This document shows positions 41,901 to 54,149 of a stretch of 64,000 nt of DNA, piece by piece; position 1 is the stretch's first letter; each line of letters opens with the position of its first letter. The stretch spans positions 5,846,332-5,910,331 of the forward strand of contig CM077150.1 in assembly GCA_039583875.1 (NCBI GenBank), written 5' to 3'. This DNA comes from Platanthera guangdongensis. Lineage: Eukaryota; Streptophyta; Magnoliopsida; Asparagales; Orchidaceae. The notes under the pieces are model-generated. The model did not search any database. It saw only the letters and a list, made by a program, of their open reading frames with translations, and had not been told where the DNA came from. A program made the position numbers and the translations under genes.

Positions 41901-44900
41901 CTTTATATTTTCCTTTAACAAAAATCATGCTCAGATGAACTTCTGAAATTATGAAAACTTTCAAGAAAAATATGGCAAGTAGAGTGTAGCATTTACCCAT
42001 TTTTGCGGCTGAATTGCAAATTTCTTCAGAAATTTTATCAGAAAAAGAAGAAGCAACATCATTGAGTTCTGTAGATTCATAGCGCTTTTCCTCTCTCCAC
42101 CACCTTTCAATTCTCAGGCTCACGCTTCTCAACACAGATAGAGCCTTTTCGGGAAATTGCCCCATAGCTGACTCACCCGACAACATTAGAGCATCCGCTC
42201 TCTGCCGAACTGCCTCCGAAACATCAGCAACCTCAGCTCTGGTGGGTGTTGGATACTCAATCATGGATTCCAGTAACTGGGAGGCTACAATGACTGGTCT
42301 GTTAAGTTGCCTGCATATTTTGACGACCCTATGTTGGACTGAGGGGACTTGTTCCAGAGGAATCTGCGCACCCAAGTCTCCTCTAGCCACCATAGCTCCA
42401 TCTGAAGCACAAACAATCTCTTCCAAGTTTTTTAAAGAATCAACACTTTCAATCTTTGCAATCACCGAAATCTCTCTGCCAATAAAGGAAATGAGAACTA
42501 CTTAATTAACAGAGAAAATATGAAATGCTACTTGGCAACATTAGACATATCATAAAATATTTATTCAAAGTTTATGAATAAATAGTTGGCAAGTTTAAAC
42601 CAAGACAGATTGAGCGGATAAATGGTTCAGAGATACTGATAGAAATATTATCCATATTTTCAAATATCTAATGTAACGACCAGAATAAGTGATTTAAAAA
42701 ATATAAAGAAAATATTTTATGTGATGATGAAGTTTATATATATTAATATGCAGCAACATGCGGGATTGAATTTTTAAATATTAGATGTCGGAGATCTGTT
42801 GAGAATATTTTAAAACATTGACTTTATACATCTCATAAATAAATAATTAAATATATATTAAGTACATTTATATGTTTTAAAAAATTAGCATACAAACATT
42901 GAGCCATATATATCTAAAAAAAGGTGAAGTGCACCAAAATAAAATATTAGCCTAGCCAAGAAGGTGGAAGGATGTGAGACGAATATATATATATATATAG
43001 TACATTTATAAACATTGAGCAATATATATCAAAAAATAAAGCTGAGTCGAGAAGATGGAAGGATGCCAGACAAATCCATTCTGATGTCGGTAGTTGTCGG
43101 TGGCCGGAGAATTTCTCTCACCTGGTTAGCCAAGCCAACCATGTGGATCAATCGTCTCATCATAGGTTAAGAATTCCAACTAGGTGTAGAGCGACAAAAT
43201 AACAGCTTCAGGGCGCACGAGGGTTGGTGGCTCGTGGGGTAAAATTGGTGGTGGCGGTGTTTGACAGTAGCTCGCTTAATCCGTAGGCGGGGTAGTATCG
43301 ACCAGAATGGTGGCAGTCAAATCATTAAGCTTGTTGGTGAGTGTGGTCATGTCTTCCCGATGACATGCTTCGGAATCCCGAAGGCGTTCTTCCATGGAGG
43401 TCATGAATGTTTGCATCATGTTTAGAACAGCAGCCATTAAATTGAGTGAGTCCCTCATAACGTAATGGAGGTAGCACGAGATAAAGAGGGATGAAGGGTC
43501 GGCTTCCAAAGCGTTTGGAATATTCGGGTCATCGCGAGAGCCGCGACGTTTCCCTATGATGATTCCCAAAAAAGTCTTTCTCTCTTTTTTCTTTTTTAAT
43601 AAAACAGTTAGGGGTCGGTTAATTAAGACACTCAAACAGAGCGCGGCTTGACTCGAGAAAGCAACCAGGTGAACAATTCACATGAATTGAGAGAAGATGC
43701 TAGGCTCGAAAACCTACAGCGGCTGCAGGCTCCAAAAGGAGCAAAGACGACGTGCAACTTGAGGAATGGAAGGCAAGGGAGGCTTCAACAATGAAGTCGG
43801 GATCGTGTTGTTGCGCCTGTGTGCGCACTAGGCAGCGGCCGACGGGAATTGAGAGCAGGTTCAGGTAGCTTGGATGGATGACGACGATGGTTCGTGCAGG
43901 TCAACGTGACGAGGGATGTTGTGGCGCACAAAGAAATCGGCGATGCTCAATGACAATGATGGCATGTCCGAACTTGCAGGCCATCGGTTCTTCTTCAGGA
44001 GAGGCTTTTCTGTCGTAGATTTCTTGTTGTTGGTGAGTATGCTGCTAGATTGGGCGAAAGAGAGGACAAAAGGCTTTGATACGAAGTTGATACGGGCTCG
44101 CATATAATTCGTCGGTAGGGTTGTCGGAAGATGGTCGGAGGCGGGGATGACGGTGGAGAAAGATACCGTTGAGCCGGAACCGCGACTGCCTAGGCGGGGT
44201 GTGCTCGGGAGGCAATAGCTTCCACAATCTCTTAACAAGACAATGAGAGAGAATAAACTTATGAATGATCAACTCCATACAACATGTCTTTAATTAGGCT
44301 TACAAAAACCTCATAATGATAACTCCTAACCATGGCACTCTCAACTTCTAACTCCCAACAAACACATAAATGCAAGACAACATAAAAACCATCATACTAA
44401 AAATCCCACATGATAACTGGGTGTGAAGCCCATAACAGATTAGTTCTAAAACCTATGCCAGCTAGTGTCGATCAAAGGATATTCCATTAGTATATCTACA
44501 CTACTATAATTTTACCTGTATGATATACGGATTAAATAGTCTCACATGTGATAACAAGCTACTAAATAATGATAAAAAAATTTGGTGTCCATAAACTACT
44601 AAACGGCTGTTAAATTGACAGGGGAAATTAGGATGCAAACACGTGCTATTAACTGCCCTAACTTGTGGCATACTAAATTGATAAACATTCAAATGATTGA
44701 GAAGGGAGGGTGAAGTGTGGATATTTGTGGCCATATATAGATGTATATGCAAACACATACTATTAACTGCTTCAAATTCTTGATATTAATGAATTATAAC
44801 ATTGCAGACTATAGTTTTTTTTCAAATAACTAAAAATATCCATTAACTTTTGAAATATAAATCTTCCAAAAGGACAAGAATAAAAAGGGGAAATTAGGAT

Positions 44901-47278
44901 TTTATTGTTGCAGTTAAACTGCTTATTAAATATATTTACCTGTCACGGCATCGCGCAGCAATGTAGCTTTTCAGATGATTAATAACCTCTGCCGATTTTA
45001 CAAAAGAGACTGCAATGAAATCTACACCCTCAGCAATACCAAAATCTATATCAAGCCAATCCTGCAAAAAAAAAAAGAAATTAACGGATGTGAGTACATT
45101 AGCATGATAATCCTACCAGGGCAGTCAATATGAAAGTAGACATCCACGTCAAATCTAATTCTCAACGATTTTCTTTACCACCCACAGAATTTTCGGAGAT
45201 GCCGCCCTTCCAGAGGCACAAACTTCAAGACCACACTTTTTAAGTGAGATAAAAGAAATTCTAGACAACATGCACACAGATGAACAGTAAAGAAATACAA
45301 ATAAGCATGTCTGTAGATCTTTTAATGGTCACTGTCAGTTATATATAACGCATATTTATCTGTGAACGTGCAAATTTACATGTTTTTATCAAGCAGGGAC
45401 GCATCCATAACAATTTCAACAGCCTGATATAAGCTAATATTAACATGCACTGGTCAAATCAATCATTTATATCAAAGACACAATGAGGAATCCTTCTATT
45501 TTTAATCTAGTAAAGGAACATTCTTTTGTACATTATTTAATGAGTCATGTTTATTTCATCTACCATATTTATGCATTTTTGTTGTAATCAAAAAAAATTC
45601 TTAATCACATACTCACCTTTGATGAAATGGTAGGGAGCATGGCATTACGCTCCCGCACTAAACTACCTTCTCGCCAAAAAGTTAGGTTGGCCCTGGGCAG
45701 CAACAATCCTGGATCAGTGCATTTGCACCTGACATCAGGACCAATCTTTTCAATCACTTCAAATCTCACCATTCCACCATCCACGAGAAGTTCATCGCCA
45801 ACTTTAACATCTGCTTTGCAATAAACAAATTCAAATTCCATAATTAAAATGATCCTGCTTCTTACTAATAGAAAAGTGACCCACTCGTATGAGTATACAA
45901 TATGAAATCTCCATATACCTTCGGCAAAACCCTCATAATTGACATTGACGGTACGTTCCGGAAGAGGTGCTTTGAAACCTCTAACACTGAAAGTCCAAAC
46001 TTCACCATCCTAAAAGATAGTTCAAAGTTTAAACAAATTAGAAACCAAAACAGAAAAAAATAAACATATATGAAATATAACTTACAAAAATCCAGAAATC
46101 AAACAATATGTCATTGAAAGGGATATGTCTAGAAATTCAAGTATGCCAGGATATTCTCCTCTCTATAAGTGCCTAGATATGAAGACCTATGTTTTCATAC
46201 AAAATAAAATAAAATTTAAAACTAAGATATCATAGTGTTGAATGAGTAAAGAATAGAAGATACACGTTTGAGACAACACAACACGACGTCCTAAGTAGCA
46301 ATATCTTGACTGAATTTTCAATGTTCTTGCAATGTAAAAACAAGTGTTACCTTACTTATTAAATGGGCAATACACACCAAAGCGCAAAGAGATCTCGGAG
46401 CCTAGGTGCAAGGCGCAGACGCATGTCTGACGAAAACAAGGCGCAACCGCATCCATTTTAAATTTCAAAAAGATAAGCAGCATGCTAGGCATGAATTTCA
46501 TCTTGCAATTTTTGCACAGAGATCAATTATTCTTAACTCCAACCAAACCCCCTCATCTAACATTTGCAAACGCTCCAGCATTCAAAAAGAGGTTAAGTAT
46601 ATTAAGCACATCTATGGAACAGACACATAAATCAACCTAACCGTGAAACTGCAGTTGATGATAGATTGATAGTTTTAACTACAAAACAAGTAAAACCAGT
46701 GAAGGAAATACGAGGCTCGATGAAGAAGGGGTTGGCACCTCTGTCTTGGCGGAGGTAAATCCGCCGAGATCTCCCATATGTATCTCGCTCCCCTCGGTGT
46801 CCATCATGACGGCGACGGCAAACCCCTTCTCCTCGTTGAGCCGGCGGACCTGGCGGATGACCTGCCGATGCCAATCGTGCGTCCCGTGGCACATGTTTAT
46901 CCTCGCCACGTTCATTCCGCCGACGGCAAGCGCTTCCAGCTGCTCCGTGCCGCATGTAGCGGGGCCGATGGTGCACACAAGCTTTGTTCTCCGCGTGCTA
47001 CGGAATCCGTTCTCCTTCAGCTCCGCCTCCGTCACCGCATCCACGTCAATCGCCGACGCGGCCGCCGCTATGGATCCGCCACTGATTCCGTTATCGGAGG
47101 AGAGTACCGACGGTGCCGGTACCGGTACGAGATCCGACGAATGGGGGTGCGCGGAAGCGGAGAGGCGGGGTAGGCGGAGGAGCGGATAGCGGAGGGTAGG
47201 TGGCGCGGCGACGGAGATGGGGGAGAGGGAGTGGCTGGGAAGGGTAGGGGCGAGGAAGCGGAGCGAGTGTGCCGCCAT
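38976..47278 (-). CDS. PKP1: plastidial pyruvate kinase alpha subunit (six exons)
   Basis: The enzyme family converts phosphoenolpyruvate and ADP to pyruvate and ATP in plastids and feeds fatty-acid synthesis. Exons on the - strand are 47278-46739, 46009-45919, 45810-45617, 45061-44940, 42475-41997 and 39277-38976. All are GT-AG and in phase (1728 bp, 575 aa; Arabidopsis PKP1 is near 600). A Ser/Pro/Ala-rich transit peptide of about 60-80 residues opens the protein. Then come [91 protein letters not shown] and [10 protein letters not shown]. The C-terminal domain ends [13 protein letters not shown]. The alpha-type motif variants (TEGSEI, DLGAQ) distinguish it from the beta subunits. The ATG sits in a good context (ACAAATGGC). 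Confidence 0.93.
40440..41733 (-). mobile_element. truncated LTR-element internal region in PKP1 intron 5
   Basis: This C/T-rich non-coding region lies left of an LTR with a perfect primer-binding site, inside the 2.7-kb intron between the last two exons. It includes short repeats of CCTGAGGAGGAATGGC type (41240-41360). No gag or pol motif and no left LTR was found, so it is a truncated or non-coding (LARD/TRIM-like) element. Confidence 0.5.
41720..41733 (-). other. tRNA-iMet primer-binding site
   Basis: On the - strand TGGTATCAGAGCTC follows the LTR edge directly. TGGTATCAGAGC is the classic plant PBS complementary to the 3' end of initiator tRNA-Met, which fixes the element's orientation. 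Confidence 0.9.
41734..41920 (-). repeat. 187-bp LTR in PKP1 intron 5
   Basis: On the - strand it starts TGTTAAAGGAAAATATAAAG and ends TTCTTCTACA (TG...CA), with the PBS immediately after. It is of similar length to the 185-bp solo LTR at 14317-14501 but differs in sequence. It lies 76 bp from the exon 5 splice donor. Confidence 0.8.
42560..43090. other. AT-rich part of PKP1 intron 4 with a short duplicated block
   Basis: The block TAGTACATTTATAAACATTG near 42998 partly repeats one near 42861 (AAGTACATTTATATG...CATTGAGCC). Both are followed by AAG(A/G)(A/T)GGAAGGATG. No gene is visible. Confidence 0.4.
43120..44480 (-). mobile_element. LTR-retrotransposon remnant with gag-like piece in PKP1 intron 4
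   Basis: A - strand frame at 43635-43276 has the look of a gypsy gag N-terminus ([20 protein letters not shown] and [14 protein letters not shown]). To its right, 44220-44480 resembles an LTR (CTCATTGTCTTGTTAAGAGA on the - strand). The rest is degenerate. Left LTR and TSD were not found. Confidence 0.45.
46340..46610. repeat. AGGCGCAA-type repeat in PKP1 intron 1
   Basis: CAAAGCGCAAAGAGATCTCG, GGAGCCTAGGTGCAAGGCGC and CGCAACCGCATCCATTTTAA also occur, slightly changed, at 54150-54250 and 57320-57420. This shows a dispersed repeat family with at least three copies in the window. It has MITE-like character with no coding capacity. Confidence 0.65.
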
Positions 47279-47479
47279 TTGTGGATATGAGATGAGAACC
47301 CTAGCGGCGATGCCGGCGAGGCGAAGGCAGGAGGAGTTGTGGCTGGTTTTGCCAAAATTGGTTTAGTTTGTGAAGAGGGAGGGGGGCTTCGACTGCTTCG
47401 CCGGCTGTTGATAATTTTGCTATAATAATAATAAAATATATATATAAGCAATAATTATAAACAGACCTACTTTTGTGAT
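47279..47479 (-). promoter_or_regulatory. PKP1 5'UTR and core promoter candidate
   Basis: Upstream of the ATG (on -) is a C/T- and G-rich leader of about 130 bases, preceded by TATATATATTTTATTATTAT around 47425-47448, a plausible TATA region. The call is by position and motif only. Confidence 0.4.
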
Positions 47480-48922
47480 AACTACATACACACCTACATT
47501 TGTCATGTGCAGGTGGCCCAATTTCAGAGGAGGATTGTTAATGCAGCTCATATTTGGCTAATGACGGTTTAGTGTTAATAACAAATTATATTTTTAGTAC
47601 ACCATTTTGTTATTAATGGTCCAAACAAAATTAAAAAAATCAAAAATATATCAATAAAAATGTCATTAGGGTTATAAGAAAAGGGTGAAAATGAGAGGTT
47701 TTAAAATATTTACTGCCACAAGCTTAATGTGGGTCTCCCTTAACAATCCTCATTAATAACGATTATCTGCAAATAAAGACCAATATGAATTCATGGCTTC
47801 CTATGTTTTTTTTTAATTTGGCCTGCATTTATCGACTACACAGCCAAAAAGACTTGTGTATAACATTACTCTCTATATATTATCATACAACAAACATCGG
47901 GGATTCTCTCTCTCTCAAGCACCTCTCAGTTGTAACCAGATCCGGCCATCCGGGCCGTGTCCTTGACCAATAATATTGTGCATTGCGGGGCCGCCTTAGC
48001 GCACAGCAATGCTCACTGCTATAACTCCCGGACGCCAACGAACTTCGACCGAACAACTCCATTCAAGCATCGTGCGCCCTTACTTCGGAATTTTTGAGCA
48101 TCTAGCATTCATGACATCGAAGCACAATCATTCGAACACGATTCATAAACATTCTCGTAATGTTATCATTTTGACGGACATAGCGCATTTTATTTAATTA
48201 GGGTTTTTTGCGATCTCTATGGGTACAATTCTTCAGTTCAAAACCTACCTTTCAATTCGATATATAGTTTTCATGCATAAAAGCCATCTTTAACCGCAAG
48301 AATGTCATTGAAGTTTTCTTTCACGACATTATACAATTATCGTGTTCACCGAGTCCAAACAAAAATCTTGAATAATCAATCGTTACAAGGATCGGTTTAA
48401 CGTTTATTTGCCACATCAAGAAGTTCGCAAAATATTTACGCATCATTCCGAACACCGCAATCGAACCTTTTACAAGAACTACTTACATAAACTTTGATCT
48501 AGTGATATATCAGACAAGATCTCAATTTGCCTCTTTCATTATGATAGAAGCTCGACATAAGCTTTGTTTGTTTGAGTGTTTTTTCTCCCCAAAAAAGCCG
48601 TTTTATGTCTCATTCCAACGACATCAAAGAGGTCGCAGACAAGAAAACTATTTTATATTCATCTCCAACTGCCGCCCACTCAGACAAACATGAAGGAGGA
48701 TACCCCACCAGACAAGGGCAATGATCCAGTAAATGAAATTGTCGACGGGCGTCGTCCCCTTTCGAAGAATAGGGGACCATTATGCCATTATCAATCACTC
48801 GAGGTATCTTCTGTGGCCGAACTTACGAAGTAGTAGACCGAGAATTCCCATAATACCCGACAGAATAGCCTCTAATCATTCATATTCTAATATTAAATGC
48901 ACAAGATTAAAATAGTAGGAAT
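47480..48922. other. intergenic region upstream of PKP1, no gene seen
   Basis: Mostly AT-rich with short ORFs that do not resemble proteins. 47930-48060 is GC-richer but unrecognised. Confidence 0.4.
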
Positions 48923-48925
48923 TAA

Positions 48926-49135
48926 GGCTCCATTTGGCACAGAGGTGACGGTCATGAACGCGGCGGTTGTGAACAATGAACGTCCGCACCAAATGAACTC
49001 ATCTTTTTTTATCCTTAAAATTAGTTTTTTTTCTCTTGATAGCGGTCATAAACATTGTCATGACAAACACATACTTTATGACTGGTGTTTTTGTCCAAAC
49101 TCACCGGATCAAAAAAGGTTGTGCCAAAGAGACCC
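48926..49135 (+). mobile_element. 210-bp MITE, Harbinger/Tourist-like, copy 1
   Basis: Ends GGCTCCATTTGGCAC and GTGCCAAAGAGACCC form imperfect terminal inverted repeats, flanked by TAA on both sides (48923-48925, 49136-49138). A 3-bp TWA duplication and GGSTC...TTTGGC ends are typical of Tourist-like MITEs. It is non-coding. Confidence 0.75.
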
Positions 49136-49246
49136 TAAATGTACAAACACTAAATAAATTATCAAAGAAATCACTATATTCTCAACAAATCTCATACCAT
49201 ATAAGATATTTGCTCTCTAGCATGTGAATTTTCTATAACGGACGTC

Positions 49247-49786
49247 GTTAGGCCTGTCGACATGTTAATATACTCTGAACAATTTTAATGTAAACAAGGG
49301 GGAACTCGTATTGACCATATGAGTTCAATGTCACTGACCGGGGTTGAATCGGAGTTCATTTGCTAAATATTCAAAATCTACGCGTCGCAGCGCGCTAAAA
49401 CGGTCAAAAATGTTTATATTCGCCGTTAAACTTCGGATTGTGACACAACGAATGCGTTCGTATTGACTATATGAAGCCGTAGGAACTGACCGAACTCAAA
49501 TCGGAGTTCTCTAGGTCGTTATCCAGAAATCCCATTTTGCGACGTTTTTCGAGAAATGGCTATACCCACAATATGACCTCGGAGTTTTATCAGGACGAGT
49601 TCCAATGCGTTCGTATTGGTTATACGAAGTCATAGGAACTGACAGAACTCGAATCAGAGTTCTTTAGCTCTATATACCCTGCTTAGGGTTACCTCTCACC
49701 CGAGTGTAGGCCATGGGTAGAGGTTCGGGTTACTTTTATTTGGTCTTCTAGGGTTCTGGTGGCCCAATAAAAGTTGGGATGTTACA
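49247..49786 (+). repeat. gypsy-type LTR, probable
   Basis: It contains two related blocks (TGCGTTCGTATTGACTATAT and TGCGTTCGTATTGGTTATAC with similar flanks), a CTATATACCCTG box near 49670 and a GGGATGTTACA end. The 5' end is only guessed (TGTCGACATG, near 49257). It is joined directly to a reverse transcriptase fragment, without a primer site or gag. Confidence 0.5.
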
Positions 49787-49995
49787 CGGGCTACTATCAG
49801 CTGCGAATTCAGGAGGAGGATATACTGAAGACAGCGTTCAGCTCACGCTACGTCTTGTTTGAGTTCACAGTGATGCCCTTCGGGCTCACGAATGTCCCCT
49901 CCGCATTCATGAGTTTGATGAATCAGGTGTTTGAGCCGTTTCTGCACGAGTTTGTCATAGTTTTTATCGATGACATCTTGGTATCCTCTATAGTC
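49787..49995 (+). pseudogene. Ty3/gypsy reverse transcriptase fragment
   Basis: About 70 residues of the RT palm: [40 protein letters not shown] and the catalytic FIDDILV. This is a chromovirus-like rather than a Tat-like RT. Both flanks are truncated, and the frame ends soon after in unrelated AT-rich sequence. Confidence 0.85.
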
Positions 49996-50335
49996 ATCGT
50001 CCTTTCTAATCTGCAGTCAATAATCACTTTCTCATAAACATTTTTTTTAATGATAGACTCCGTTTGCGCGGTATGGCGCGGTATGAACTACGGTTCATAA
50101 TCACCGTGTTTATGGCCGCTGCCATAGTAATAATAATTCAAGGGTCAATGATGACAAAATAAAAACATCCCACACAACTACACAAGTACAAAAATGGAGA
50201 AATGAATTGAAGGAATATTAGTAACAATTGCACTGAATATATAAAATGCTGACATGCATTGAAAAATAGAGCTCACTCATAAGTTTTTCTTAATAAAATT
50301 TAGTTAAACTCACAACACTCATTTTGTGAGCGTTA

Positions 50336-50547
50336 GGCTCCGGTGGTGGCGGTCGCAAACACAGTAGATATGAGCAGTCGTTCGTGACCGTCCAATATCA
50401 CCTAAAGAACTTCATCCACTTTTATGTTCAAAACTATATTTTTTTCTCGGTGGCGATCATAACCATTTTCGTGCCAAACATACGGTCTATAATGGTCGTG
50501 TTTTTGTCCAAACTCGCTGGAGCAAAAACGTCACGCCAAACAACGCC
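50336..50547 (+). mobile_element. 212-bp MITE, Harbinger/Tourist-like, copy 2
   Basis: It aligns with 48926-49135 over its length (GTGTTTTTGTCCAAACTC is shared). It starts GGCTCC and ends AACGCC, flanked by TTA (50333-50335, 50548-50550). A further partial relative may begin near 50055 (GACTCCGTTTGCGCGG). Confidence 0.7.
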
Positions 50548-50550
50548 TTA

Positions 50551-51983
50551 TTCCTCTCCTCTTAGCATACACATAAATGATGATCACAAATGTTCTTTGA
50601 ATTGAATCAATAGCGACTATAATTTGCATACTACCCACATCAATTGGCATTTCCGCCCTTTCATAGTTTTGCAACCCTTAGAAGTTTAAGTTATGATGGT
50701 AAATAGTTTAATTGTTTTCATTTTACACAAGCAGTCATGCATGTGATTCCTGTGTTTAATTTTGCTAAATACAAAGCGGGAGTGTACTATCGCTACTGGG
50801 GTACAGTTTGCATGAGTCGACCGACAATTCAAATCCATTACCTAGATGCCAAAGAAGAGCACAACCCAATTTATTTTCTCGACTTCATGTGTATATATAT
50901 TACCGTATAGAAAGGAAATGGAAAGTTAAGGGTCGGAGGGTACAGGAAGTATTCCTATAATTTGAATCACTTTGTCGAGAACCGCAGATGTATGCATTAT
51001 TGGGGTTGTTTATGGGAACCTGCCTCATAAGTTTGCAAAACTACAGGTATTGCGCCCCAATCTACTCTACCCCCTGAAGGGGAACTCTAAGGGCTATTTC
51101 TGTGCGTGCGTGTTATGTAATGCAACTTCAGGAAGGTGTTTTTCTGATGTAAGTTATGAAGTGTGAACTTAAGGGGGAGATTTTTGGGTGCAATATCTAA
51201 TTATGATATCTAATCATGATATTTTATAATAATTTACCAACACCATTATGCTAATATCCAATAAGAATCTGTTCATTTGGCCTACAATTTTTTATATTTG
51301 ATCAAAAGATGTATGCTAAGAGCCCTCACCTCCCTCTGGTGAAATATATGATAAATGATATATATATATATATACATATGGAAGCATAAATTTTAAATTT
51401 TGGACTTACAGGGCTTCAAATGTGAAGGATCTGTGCTCGGTTACGGCCACCAGCTTCGTGTCGTAGGATAATGCGATTAGTGCTCCCTGAGCAGCTTCCA
51501 CCTCTTGTTTCCAATCGCGAAGATGTGATATATAGAGAGCAGGAGGGTAAGTCAGAGTTGAAGGCAGGTAACCTTATCAGGTACAATTCTAGGCATGGGC
51601 ACTCGGGTCATGCTCGGAGTCACGCGTATATGCGGAAATGGCCGGCGCATAGAAGGCACCGAAGTCGACGGGCGCACAAACCCTTCTTCAGGAACCCGAA
51701 CATGAAATTTCGCAAACCGGTTTATAGTGGAGGCTTGATCCAGATCCTGGCATTCCATTCTAGCATCAAATAATAAGGAATCGCCATCCAATCTGAAGTA
51801 TTGTGAAGTAAAAAAAATACAATAGTGGTTAATTGTAACAGAAAATTAGGAATCAAATATATTCTGAAATAGGCAATTTACAAAAGAAGGGAAACTAAAA
51901 TGGTGCTAAAAATCAAAAAAAGGATTCATCTTTTCGGCGTAGAATTTAAAAAAATTAGATTAATGGTCGCTCGACGACTGGTA
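50551..51983. other. intergenic, with one unrecognised ORF region
   Basis: 51411-51775 is GC-richer and follows a TTACAG acceptor-like site. It includes a 100-residue frame (51471-51773) with SGHARSHAYMRKWPAHRRHR and FRNPNMKFRKPVYSGG. I do not recognise it; it might be a captured exon. The rest is AT-rich without features. Confidence 0.3.
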
Positions 51984-53059
51984 CCTACCTAGTTGATATT
52001 AGTTTCAATATAGTAGGTCATCATCTCTTACGCATACGCGGCGAAGATGTCATGGAGTCTGTTATTTTGTTTTGGATATCATGCAATTTTATTTTGTACG
52101 GGGAATTAGGGTAAATTGTAAGTGTTTCTTCCTCCCTATATAAGGAGAGGACTTGGTGGTATTAGGTATCCTTGATCATTTAGAATTTTGGGATCTCTCA
52201 TTGGAAGAGGGACTTCGATTTGGAACCGGCCTCCTGAGGTTAAATACAAGTCCTCATGATTATATCGGGTTTTCAAATTCCATTACAATCCAATTTTGTG
52301 TTTGTAACACCATCACTCAATATGTTGTTATAGGCGCGCTTAAGGCTCAAGACTCACCGGGCTTAAGAGGTTTGCGCCTTCGTGTGCCTTTTTTGCGCCT
52401 TTGGAACATAAAAGGAGTGTCTGAGTGCGATTTTTGTTACACAGTTTTGTTCCAAAATAAATAAATAAAAATATAAGAACTCAATAATTTTTGCATGGTT
52501 TAGCATTTGTGGAACATAATCGAGCGTTGAGACTTACCTATGATACAAGTGACCACATTGATTCTTATTTTTAAAAGATATAAATGATAATAATGAATGA
52601 TTAATTAGTAGAATAGATGAAAAATATGAAATGATGTTTGATGTTAATTATTTAAAATGAATATGGTTGCACCTAGCATTAAAAATCATTAATGTGCTTA
52701 AAGCATGATGAGACTCAAACAAAAAAAGTAATGACTTAGAACAACCTGGCAAAAATTAAGATGTTCCAGAACTCTCAGCTGCAATGGGCCATATTGGGAC
52801 CTCTTCGAGGGATCTGAATCTCTATGTTCAATGTTTGGAGCATGCAAAAGAGTTTCAAGAATCGAGGAGTATTATGACCCAGGTGAAGATCATGGATCAG
52901 CCCAAGAGTTTTAACAACGGAGGTCAAGACCAGAATCTTCGAATTTGAGTGAAGGGGAGGTCGACGATTTTGCAAGGGTTGGGACCCATAAGATTCTCAG
53001 GGGCAAGTTCGGAAGATATATTCAATATGGAGATCATGAAACAAATGATAAACACAAAC

Positions 53060-53690
53060 ATAGGGGCGGTTTGTCTACTAAGGCTTTGTTTGGAAAGGCG
53101 TTTAACTCCGGTGCCAAACGTACCGCTGCATCTTCTTCCAATTTGATTTTTCGTCTATTTTTGGAATCGCGCCTAAAAGCAGCACACGTGAAATCCTCGC
53201 GTCATCAAACCGGTAGAGGCTGCTCCAGTTTGTCGCGTTTGGGCCAAGGGCGGAGGAAAGTCGCGGCCTTTCTTCTCCAACATCCAGAGCTCGCAACGAC
53301 ATCACCCGGCGCGTGATCTCCGGCGATCCAGAGCTCCAATGTGTCGCGTTTAGGAGAAATCGCACCTCCGCCGTCTCTCCCGTCGCCGCCGACAGCATCC
53401 CGTGTTTTCTCCGGCAGGAATCGAGGTCGATCCATGCAGGTGCTGCGGTTGCTGGAGGTGGAGGAGTTGAGACCGGCTTCGCCTCCTCCGCCTCCGCCAA
53501 GCTGCACTATCCAACTCCGGCAAAGGCTGCTCTTCTCCGACGACATCCAAAGCCCATCTTCGGGGGGCTCCAGTTCTCATGGCTCTTCTCCGACGAGGGC
53601 AGCTCTTCTATGGCGAGGGCGGCTCTTCCAGATCTCACAGGCGGTGGCGAAGGCACGGTGGAGGCGATCTGACTATCGTATATAAACTAT
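53060..53690. repeat. GC-rich gene-like module, copy 1
   Basis: The module stands out as GC-rich between AT-rich flanks and reads open in several frames on both strands, without a recognisable domain. It could be a gene fragment captured by a transposon. The second copy is at 56215-56860. Ser/Pro/Arg-rich translations look like composition effects. Confidence 0.4.
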
Positions 53691-54149
53691 AGTATAATAT
53701 CTATAAACTATAGTATATAAACATCAAAACTTATAGGTTAAAAAAATAATTAGTAATTTATATTAATAATTAACAGTATATATAAATAATTATATTAATA
53801 TTTATAGATTAAAAATAATTAAAAATATATAATACAAAATATTTATAATACAAAATATTTATAAAACGTCACCGTTGTTTTGCTAAACGGTTCTCTGTTC
53901 TGAATAGCTCTGCAAACACAGACTACGCAAACAGATCGTCATTTCCAGCAACAAGTTTCCAACAGCTCCATTTACAAACTTGAACTAACAACAGCTTCTT
54001 TTACAACCGCAACCGCTATCTCAAATAAATCCTAAGATAATCGTAGAAAGAGAGAAGAAAATAAAGAGTGCAATTGCATACATCTATATAGGGGGTACTT
54101 ATAGCATTACAATAGATAATTCCTGACTCACGATCTTAGTTATTAAAGT

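Noticed and set aside
46746..47189. + strand frames of about 130-150 residues
   Set aside because: They are shadows of PKP1 exon 1 on the other strand.
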